DNA from: Clostridiales bacterium UBA3758
GTDB lineage: Bacteria; Bacillota; Clostridia; Oscillospirales; Oscillospiraceae
Length of the DNA stretch: 42,561 nucleotides
Reading direction: 5' to 3'
Assembly (NCBI GenBank): GCA_002371675.1
Contig: DFGE01000024.1
Coordinates: 1 to 42,561 of the forward strand
Both the position numbers and the translations under genes were made by a program. Shown piece after piece: positions 33,115 to 38,725 of this stretch. Below the pieces are notes generated by a model, which was given only the letters and a program-made list of their open reading frames with translations, had not been told where the DNA came from and made no database searches. The first letter of the stretch is position 1, and every line of letters starts with the position of its first letter.

Positions 33115-34412
33115 ACGACGGAAATGATCTTCTCCGGCGCCGGCTCCTCAGGGAAATCCACAATACGGATATCCGCGCCGAGCTTGTTGAGCTTGCCGAC
33201 AAAATCCTCATAGCCGCGTTCGATATAGTGGATATCCTCCACAACGGTCTCGCCCGTGGCGCAAAGCCCGGCGATGACCATGGCGGCGCCGGCGCGCAGG
33301 TCGCAGGCCTGCACAAGCGCGCCGGAGAGGCGTCTGCCGCCTTCGATAATGGCGATGCGGCCGTCCACCTGGATTTCCGCACCCATCTTGCGCAGCTCGT
33401 TGACGTACTTGAAGCGGTTGTCGTAAATGCCCTCGGTAATGATCGAGGTGCCCTGCGCCAGGCAGAGCAGCATGCCCATCTGCGGCTGCATATCCGTCGG
33501 GAAACCGGGATACGGCAGGGTCTTGATGTTCACGCGCCGGATCTCGCTGGCGCCCTTGACGAGTACGGAATCCTCATACTCCTGCACGATGGTTCCGGTC
33601 TCGCGGAGCTTGGCCGTAATGCACTCGAGGTGCTTGGGGATGATGTTCTTCACCAGCACTTCCCCGCCCGTGGCCGCAGCGGCGACCATATAGGTGCCGG
33701 CCTCGATCTGGTCGGGAATGATGGTGTAGCTGCCGCCATGGAGCTTTTCCACGCCGTTGATCTTGATGGTATCGGTGCCGGCGCCGCGCACGTCCGCTCC
33801 CATGGAGTTGAGGAAGTTGGCGAGGTCGACGATGTGAGGCTCACGCGCCGCGTTTTCGATAATGGTTCTGCCGGAGGCCAGCACGGCCGCGATCATGATG
33901 TTCATCGTCGCGCCGACGGAGACCTTGTCGAGATAGATCCGCGAGCCGTGCAGACGGCCGCCCGCGACGTCCGCATACACGAAACCGCCCTTGACATTCA
34001 CAGTTGCGCCGAGCGCTGTCATACCCTTAATGTGCTGATCTATGGGGCGCACGCCGAAGTTGCAGCCGCCGGGCATGGTAGTCTTGGCGCTGCCGAAACG
34101 GCCGAGCATCGAGCCGATCAAATAGTAGGACGCGCGAATCTTGCGCATCAGGTCATAGGGGGCGTCCTGATTGCGGGCGTTCGTGCAGTCGATCTCAATG
34201 GTGGATTTATTGATGAATCTGACCTTGGCGCCGAGCTCGGCAAGGATGGTCAGAAGCATCTCGGTGTCGCTGATCTGGGGAATATTTTCGATGCGGCAGA
34301 CGCCCTCAACCAGAAGGGCGGCCGGGATGATGGCGACGGCAGCGTTCTTCGCGCCGCTGATTTCCACCTCTCCGACCAGAGGCATACCGCCATGGATAAC
34401 ATATTTTTCCAA
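33111..34412 (-). CDS. murAB: UDP-N-acetylglucosamine 1-carboxyvinyltransferase, second paralogue
   Basis: Second MurA-type enolpyruvyl transferase. The 433-residue product starts MEKYVIHGGMPLVGEVEISG and has SGAKNAAVAI, the catalytic cysteine about residue 117 in MPGGCNFGVRPIDQH, VGATMNIMIAA, and LPYPGFPTDMQPQMG. The start is a TTG at 34412 with GGAAGGTG 6 nt upstream; earlier in-frame residues lie in the leader and do not resemble MurA. In Bacillota two paralogues are usual; this one differs from the dcw copy by its N terminus and by VGATMN rather than VGATEN. It heads a seven-gene operon. Symbol follows the Bacillus naming of the second paralogue (MurAB/MurZ) and is tentative. Confidence 0.93.
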   Translation of the reverse strand: MEKYVIHGGMPLVGEVEISGAKNAAVAIIPAALLVEGVCRIENIPQISDTEMLLTILAELGAKVRFINKSTIEIDCTNARNQDAPYDLMRKIRASYYLIGSMLGRFGSAKTTMPGGCNFGVRPIDQHIKGMTALGATVNVKGGFVYADVAGGRLHGSRIYLDKVSVGATMNIMIAAVLASGRTIIENAAREPHIVDLANFLNSMGADVRGAGTDTIKINGVEKLHGGSYTIIPDQIEAGTYMVAAAATGGEVLVKNIIPKHLECITAKLRETGTIVQEYEDSVLVKGASEIRRVNIKTLPYPGFPTDMQPQMGMLLCLAQGTSIITEGIYDNRFKYVNELRKMGAEIQVDGRIAIIEGGRRLSGALVQACDLRAGAAMVIAGLCATGETVVEDIHYIERGYEDFVGKLNKLGADIRIVDFPEEPAPEKIISVV

Positions 34413-34433
34413 ATTAAGCACCTTCCAAACCGT

Positions 34434-34460
34434 CGGGCACAAGCTATTTAGCGCCCGACA
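34434..34460 (-). promoter_or_regulatory. Hairpin in the murA2 leader
   Basis: Inverted repeat GTCGGGC/GCCCGAC enclosing a smaller GCTA/TAGC pair, between the predicted start of transcription and the TTG start codon. No T-run follows in the direction of the gene, so it is not a simple terminator. Role unknown. Confidence 0.4.
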
Positions 34461-34467
34461 TTTTATT

Positions 34468-34496
34468 ATTCTACCATATCTTGCGGCATATGGCAA
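34468..34496 (-). promoter_or_regulatory. sigma-A promoter of the murA2 operon
   Basis: On the minus strand, TTGCCA (34491-34496), a 17-nt spacer, TAGAAT (34468-34473), with TGG immediately before the -10 (extended). It would drive murA2-yycJ-rlmH-DUF2007-like-pgcA-CHR-CHR. Confidence 0.75.
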
Positions 34497-34540
34497 GAGC
34501 GCATTTCAATGTGCGGCCTGTTCTGTCTTTTCCCTTTGTC

Positions 34541-35086
34541 TCAGGCGCGGCGATCCCGCAGATAGCGGTCTGCTTTGAGGATCGCTGCGATGGTCTTCCC
34601 GTCGTCGATTTCGTTGGCCATTACCATCTTCACGAGCTCCTCCAGGCGGAATTTCTCCACATTGAGGAACTCCCCCTCGTCGGGGTGGGCTTTTCCGGCA
34701 TACAGGCCGAGGGCCAGGTAGAGGTGCAGCACCTCGGTCGAAAAGCCGGGAGAGGTGCACATGGCGCCGAGGTCGATGAACTCGTCGGCGCGCAGCCCGG
34801 TCTCCTCGCTGAGCTCACGCATGCCGCACTCCAGCGGATCTTCCCCGTACTCGAGCTTGCCGGCGGGCGCCTCGAGCATCATTCTGCCAAAGGGATAGCG
34901 GAACTGGCGCACCATATAGCAGCCGCCGTCGGCATCCACGGGTAGCACGCAGACTCCGCCCGGGTGCTCGACGACCTCGCGTTTGACGATCCGCCCGTCG
35001 CAAAGCTCCGCTCGATCCAGGCGCACGCGGACGATCACACCCTTGTATTTTTCCTCGCCGTCCAGGCGTTTCTCAATGTATTCCAT
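34541..35086 (-). CDS. Nudix hydrolase, ADP-ribose pyrophosphatase type
   Basis: A 181-residue cytosolic Nudix enzyme, probably hydrolysing ADP-ribose or a related nucleoside diphosphate sugar. The Nudix box lies at about 76-98 (G-x5-E-x7-RELSEETG). The upstream VRQFRYPFGRMMLEAPAGKLE segment is typical of the NudF/ADP-ribose branch, and EFLNVEKFRLEEL follows. I chose the ATG at 35086, which has AGGAGG 9 nt upstream; the frame extends further 5' without family similarity. The murA2 promoter starts just after its stop. Confidence 0.9.
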   Translation of the reverse strand: MEYIEKRLDGEEKYKGVIVRVRLDRAELCDGRIVKREVVEHPGGVCVLPVDADGGCYMVRQFRYPFGRMMLEAPAGKLEYGEDPLECGMRELSEETGLRADEFIDLGAMCTSPGFSTEVLHLYLALGLYAGKAHPDEGEFLNVEKFRLEELVKMVMANEIDDGKTIAAILKADRYLRDRRA

Positions 35087-35137
35087 ACCGGCATTCCTCC
35101 TGCCCATAACGAAATGATTAACATAATTCTTTATTGC

Positions 35138-35166
35138 ATTATAACACGTCTTTTTCCCGATTTCCA
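35138..35166 (-). promoter_or_regulatory. Extended -10 promoter of the Nudix gene
   Basis: On the minus strand, a perfect TATAAT (35138-35143) with TG one base upstream (extended -10). The -35 at 35161-35166 is weak (TGGAAA), 17-nt spacer. The leader is about 45 nt. Confidence 0.65.
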
Positions 35167-35174
35167 CATTTTTT

Positions 35175-35390
35175 CACCTAAAAAATGCCTTTTTTCCGGC
35201 GTATTTTTCTAATTTCTGTCGATTTACGGTCGTTTTTATTTCGTTTTGGTATATAGTTATTGCAATTCGGAAACAGACCTGTGGACATAACGCTTCGCAG
35301 CGCCCGGCGCGCCGCGCCGCAGGATGCCAGGTTCCCTCCTCCCGGTCCTCTGTTCCCATTCGCCCGGCGCGATTTCGTTACAAATTGTTC
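35175..35390. other. Gene-free GC-rich stretch between the Nudix and smpB promoters
   Basis: No convincing gene. The first 100 nt are AT-rich. 35270-35385 is GC-rich and contains GCCCGGCGCG twice (about 35307 and 35362) and a possible long-range pairing of a GGAAACAGA-type arm (near 35268) with TCTGTTCCC (near 35350). It could hold a small structured RNA or an extended leader; I could not match it to 6S, SRP or RNase P RNA landmarks. Confidence 0.3.
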
Positions 35391-35419
35391 TTTCTTTTTC
35401 TCGGCTCCTGTGCTATAAT
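35391..35419 (+). promoter_or_regulatory. Extended -10 promoter reading into repeat copy B and smpB
   Basis: TGCTATAAT at 35411-35419 is an extended -10 with a perfect TATAAT (35414-35419). The -35 position (35391-35396, TTTCTT) is weak. The -10 coincides with the left end of repeat copy B, so transcription would begin inside the element and carry it in the smpB leader. Confidence 0.5.
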
Positions 35420-35773
35420 GCTTATATGATGGCGAAAAGCGAAAAAGCTTTTCGCCGCGCAGCTTTGCTGCCCGGCAAAACAGCCTTGCTGTTTTGCCAT
35501 ATACGCATTGCAATGAGCATCGGGCGAATGATTTTATTGATGTGCCTGTTTAAGCTTGAATCCCAACGGCAGCAAGTACAGGCACATCAATAACGATTTG
35601 ATTGCCGTTTCGCTCGCCCCTTAGCGGGGCAACCGCGAAACATGGCAAATTTGCTCCCCAATAATTCAAGAGTTTATTGGGGAGCAATAGAAGCATTCGC
35701 TGCTAAACTTGCCGTTTGGCAGCGAAATCAATCGAATCCTCGATTGATTTCGCAATCCGATGATCATTATAAT
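35414..35773 (+). repeat. Multi-hairpin intergenic repeat, copy B
   Basis: Second copy of the element at 27328-27687, same orientation, constant offset of 8086 nt and no insertions or deletions. Stems correspond one to one. Compared with copy A, the loops of the first, third, 14-bp and 12-bp hairpins differ while their stems are unchanged. One stem pair changes from G-C to A-T (35461 with 35469), and the outermost pair changes from C-G to T-A (35414 with 35771). The central block matching 27463-27579 is identical. It lies immediately upstream of smpB, whose GTG start is 37 nt past its right end. Confidence 0.9.
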
Positions 35774-35809
35774 ACAAATTCGATGCGGAAGCGGAAAGAG
35801 GTGAGCCGG

Positions 35810-36280
35810 GTGGCAAAGCAGAAAGGCGTCAAAAAAATCGCGGACAACCGAAAAGCCTTCCACGACTATTTTGTGCTAGATCGCTTTGAGGCCGGCATCG
35901 AGCTTGTCGGGACGGAAGTCAAGTCCATCCGCGGCGGGCAGGTCAACCTCAAGGACTCGTTCTGCACCGTCAAGGACGGGGAGCTCTTCGTGCGCGGCAT
36001 GCATGTGAGCCCCTACGAGCACGGCAATATCTTCAACCGCGACCCGGTGCGGCCGCGCCGCCTGCTGATGCACAAGCGCGAGATCTTCAAGCTCAACGCG
36101 CGCGTGATGCAGGAGGGCGTGGCGCTCATTCCCCTGTCCCTGTATTTCAAGGACGGGCGCGTCAAGGTGGAGCTCGGGCTTTGCAAGGGCAAGAAGCTCT
36201 ACGACAAGCGCCAGAGCGACGCCGACCGGGAATCCCGGCGTGATATCGACCGAATGATGAAAGAGAGGAACGCAACATGA
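35810..36280 (+). CDS. smpB: tmRNA-binding protein SmpB
   Basis: Partner of tmRNA in rescue of stalled ribosomes. The 156-residue product has KKIADNRKAFHDYFVLDRFEAGIELVGTEVKSIR, NLKDSFCTVKDGELFVRGMHVSPYEHG, and LYFKDGRVKVELGLCKGKKLYDKR, with the basic tail RESRRDIDRMMKER. The start is the GTG at 35810, with GAGGTG upstream; the longer open frame 5' of it runs through repeat copy B and is not protein-like. It overlaps ppiB by 4 nt, and ssrA follows, so the tmRNA and its binding protein are in one transcription unit. Confidence 0.97.
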   Translation: MAKQKGVKKIADNRKAFHDYFVLDRFEAGIELVGTEVKSIRGGQVNLKDSFCTVKDGELFVRGMHVSPYEHGNIFNRDPVRPRRLLMHKREIFKLNARVMQEGVALIPLSLYFKDGRVKVELGLCKGKKLYDKRQSDADRESRRDIDRMMKERNAT

Positions 36281-36795
36281 GCAATCCCATCGTGACCTTT
36301 GAAATGGAGAACGGCGACGTGATGAAGGCCGAGCTCTACCCCGAGATCGCCCCGAACACCGTCAACAACTTTATCTCCCTCGTAAAGAAGGGCTTCTACG
36401 ACGGTCTGATCTTCCACCGCGTCATCCCCGGCTTCATGATCCAGGGCGGCGACCCCAAGGGCGTCGGCGTCGGCGGCCCGGGCTATTCCATCAAGGGCGA
36501 GTTCAGCGCCAACGGCTTCCGCAACGATCTCAAGCACGACCGCGGCGTTCTCTCCATGGCCCGCGCCATGGACCCCAACTCCGCCGGCAGCCAGTTCTTC
36601 GTGATGCATGACAAGGCTCCCCATCTCGACGGCTCCTATGCCGCTTTCGGTAAGGTCATCGAGGGCGTCGAGGCGGTCGACCGCATCTGCGAAGTCCGCA
36701 CCGACTGGAACGACAAGCCGCGCATCCCCCAGGTGATGAAGAAAGTCAGCGTGGAGACCTTCGGCGTCGAGTACCCCGAGCCGGAGAAGGTCTGA
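36277..36795 (+). CDS. ppiB: Cyclophilin-type peptidyl-prolyl cis-trans isomerase
   Basis: Cytosolic proline isomerase of 172 residues, no signal peptide. The cyclophilin core is clear: NTVNNFISLVKKGFYDGLIFHRVIPGFMIQGGDP with the catalytic Arg in FHRV, GEFSANGF, RGVLSMARAMDPNSAGSQFFVM, and AAFGKVIEGVEAVDRI. The ATG overlaps the smpB stop (ATGA). Its place between smpB and ssrA is not the commonest order. Confidence 0.96.
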   Translation: MSNPIVTFEMENGDVMKAELYPEIAPNTVNNFISLVKKGFYDGLIFHRVIPGFMIQGGDPKGVGVGGPGYSIKGEFSANGFRNDLKHDRGVLSMARAMDPNSAGSQFFVMHDKAPHLDGSYAAFGKVIEGVEAVDRICEVRTDWNDKPRIPQVMKKVSVETFGVEYPEPEKV

Positions 36796-36877
36796 TTCCA
36801 AGGTAAAAGCGCTCCGGCGGCCGCGTCTGCGGTTGCCGGGGCGAAAGCAGCCGTAACCCACAGCGGAGGGCAGTTTG

Positions 36878-36930
36878 CTCCTCGTCTTTCCCAAACGCCG
36901 TGCAACGCGGCGCTTGGCAAAGACGAGGGG
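36878..36930 (+). promoter_or_regulatory. Long hairpin overlapping the 5' end of tmRNA
   Basis: 36880-36889 pairs perfectly with 36919-36928 (10 bp, extendable by wobble to 36878/36930). An inner CCAA/TTGG and CGCCG/CGGCG stem stacks on it. The 3' arm contains the first G residues of mature tmRNA (36927-36930). No promoter is evident between ppiB and ssrA, so this looks like a processing site of a longer precursor. Confidence 0.55.
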
Positions 36931-37275
36931 GTGTACTGGTTTCGACGGGGGCGTGGAGGCAGGAATAGCGGGCGGATGCGCCCAGCATCCATAAAATGGG
37001 CAACCTTATAAATTAAAGAACAACGATAACGCTGCTCTTCTCGCTGCCTAAGCAGTGAGCGTTCCACCCGGGAGGACCACGGCCCGGGATGGGGCGTCGA
37101 CAAGTGGTGAACATGAGTACGCTAAGCTTTGCGCGTGCCATGCATCATGAAGCTACCAAATCCCGAAGCGTGACGGCTCGCGCCGGGACAAGGGAATGTA
37201 AATAACCGTCTGCGCCCGGAGAAGTTTCTGTCAAAGTGCTTTCGGACAGGGGTTCGATTCCCCTCACCTCCACCA
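36927..37275 (+). ncRNA. ssrA: Transfer-messenger RNA (tmRNA)
   Basis: One-piece tmRNA of 349 nt. The 5' end GGGGGTG then TACTGGTTTCGACGGGG is the conserved start. The 3' end has the T-loop GGTTCGATTCCCCTC and CACCTCC-A-CCA, which pairs with the 5' GGGGGTG (one G-U) to make the alanine-type acceptor stem. The CCA is encoded. A first pseudoknot is visible at about 36973-37003. The tag reading frame ends AAC AAC GAT AAC GCT GCT CTT CTC GCT GCC TAA (37020-37052), giving NNDNAALLAA; the resume codon is uncertain and might be the first AAC. The LAA end is as expected for ClpXP recognition. Confidence 0.95.
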
Positions 37276-37404
37276 AAAGGATGTTATCATTCTTTACTAC
37301 AGTTTTGAATGTAGTAAACAGAGAAATCAAGGGTTATCAAGACTTTTCGACTTTTCTGCCCTTTATTACAGTCGCTCTGAGAATTGAAGTGTAACATCTC
37401 AACT

Positions 37405-37442
37405 AAAAGAACTTATTCGCATTTGCGAATAGGTTCTTTTTT
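37405..37442 (+). terminator. Rho-independent terminator of the smpB-ppiB-ssrA unit
   Basis: 37405-37420 pairs with 37425-37440 (16 bp, one G-U), 4-nt loop, T-run to 37442. It lies about 130 nt past the encoded CCA. That trailer contains another perfect 9-bp hairpin (TTTACTACA/TGTAGTAAA, about 37297-37322). Confidence 0.85.
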
Positions 37443-37864
37443 GCTTCTAAGGATGCGCAAGCCATGAGAACAACAAGCAATTTTGAGAAGGCGTTTCCAA
37501 AAAAACGGGACGTGATTGAGATTTACACCCTCCCAATTCGCGTCCAAATGTATTATAATATAAAAATATTAGACTTAATTAAAGAAGAGTTGAAAATGAA
37601 AAAAGTCAGATGCAACAAGGGTTTGCGGGTAAAGTACATTATTATGGTTTTTTGACTTTTGATTTTTTAAACAGTTCATTTATCGCATCGTTTTGTACAT
37701 TTTGCTTCTCTCATCATCGTCACTGCGCTCAAATCAAAAGTACATTTTTCCGCGAACAGACGGAGGCAGGCCACGAACAATTCTGTGACCTTCCTATTGC
37801 TGCATAAAGTGCTGTATGCTATCATCCATCGTGATCTTCCTTTTGGTGAACGGGATAGGATGCG
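37443..37864. other. AT-rich stretch without a recognisable gene
   Basis: About 420 nt, clearly richer in A and T than the genes around it. Short open frames exist, for example a 19-codon frame MKKVRCNKGLRVKYIIMVF near 37596 with an AAGAAGAG before it, and a 63-codon frame at 37464-37655. None resembles a known protein. The position just after ssrA, a common integration site, suggests scar tissue from a lost element. Confidence 0.4.
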
Positions 37865-37895
37865 ACAGCGGAGAGAGCCACGCTCTCTCCGCTGT
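37865..37895 (-). terminator. Hairpin after the lipoprotein gene, possible terminator
   Basis: 14-bp perfect stem (37865-37878 with 37882-37895), 3-nt loop, 19 nt past the stop of the lipoprotein gene. On the minus strand no good T-run follows, so termination is likely but not certain. Confidence 0.5.
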
Positions 37896-37913
37896 GTGTT
37901 GTGTATGGCTGCG

Positions 37914-38672
37914 TTATGGGTTTTCAGGCTCGGCGGTTTCGCCGGGCAGGGGCATGGGCATGAGATACAGCACCGTCGGCGTGTCGCCCGCAAGCGTCAG
38001 GCGGAGGAAGCCGTCCCGCAGCAGCTCCAGCCTGACCGTGCCCTGATCGGTCGTGAAGGTCATGACGCCATTTTCGAGCGTGCAATTGTATTCCTCCAGG
38101 CCGAGCAGCGAACCGTTCGCGGCGAGCCTCGTGCCCTCGATATACAGCTCCGTGTCCTCCCCGATGGCGGAGGAGAGGATCGTCCCGTCGCCCACGGCGG
38201 TAAAGTGCGAGACCCAATAGCCGTCAAAGCTGCCCTCCGCCGCGTCTGCATAGACTTCGGCGGGCTCATAGACGGTGGGCCGGGTGCGGGTAAAGAGCAG
38301 GTCGTCCATACGCAGGGCCTCGCCGAGGGGCAGCACGGGGTTCTCCTCGTCGCCGTCCAGGATCAGCTGTCCGTCCTTCGCCTCCCAGGCACCGGATTGG
38401 GGCTCGCCGCCCGGCGCTGTCAGCGTATAGGAGACGTCCTCGGCAAGCGTCAGCGTGACCGTAAGGCCCGCCATATCCGCATACCATTCGCCCTGCACCC
38501 GCTGAGCAAGGGGCATAGATTCCTCGGGCAGCGGCTCATACGTCGCTTCCTCCGGCGGAGGCGGTGGGGTCTGTTCGGCCGAAGAGGGCTTCGCCGCGGC
38601 ATCCTCCTGCGTTCCGCAGGCAGCGGTAAGCAGCAGCAAGGTCGCAAGCAGAATCAGAAGCAGTTTTTTCAT
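37914..38672 (-). CDS. Lipoprotein with duplicated beta-rich domain, function unknown
   Basis: A 252-residue secreted lipoprotein. The signal MKKLLLILLATLLLLTAACG ends in a lipobox with Cys19. A Pro-rich spacer (PPPPPEEATYEPLPEE) follows. Two similar segments then appear: QGEWYADMAGLTVTLTLAEDVSYTLTAPGG and DGYWVSHFTAVGDGTILSSAIGED, each continuing with short beta-strand patterns such as GQLILDGDEE and GVMTFTTDQGTVRLELL. The layout recalls lipocalin-like repeats of Clostridia lipoproteins, but I do not recognise a specific family. The ATG has an excellent AAAGGAG site. It lies 53 nt after the large Ig-like protein and is probably co-transcribed. Confidence 0.85.
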   Translation of the reverse strand: MKKLLLILLATLLLLTAACGTQEDAAAKPSSAEQTPPPPPEEATYEPLPEESMPLAQRVQGEWYADMAGLTVTLTLAEDVSYTLTAPGGEPQSGAWEAKDGQLILDGDEENPVLPLGEALRMDDLLFTRTRPTVYEPAEVYADAAEGSFDGYWVSHFTAVGDGTILSSAIGEDTELYIEGTRLAANGSLLGLEEYNCTLENGVMTFTTDQGTVRLELLRDGFLRLTLAGDTPTVLYLMPMPLPGETAEPENP

Positions 38673-38725
38673 AGAAAACTCCTTTCGGATCGGTTTATGA
38701 TTCCATGCTATCAGAGTTTATGGGT

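Noticed and set aside
35220..35400. 6S, SRP or RNase P RNA in front of smpB
   Set aside because: None of their conserved sequence landmarks could be found by eye; only generic pairing is present.
27328..35773. CRISPR array or insertion sequence as explanation for the repeated hairpins
   Set aside because: There are only two copies 8 kb apart, each of about 360 bp, without short regular repeats and spacers. No transposase frame is found in or next to either copy.
37145..37330. Minus-strand frame containing VEVRGIEPLSE
   Set aside because: This is the familiar false protein from translating the antisense of a tmRNA or tRNA 3' end (T-loop and CCA).
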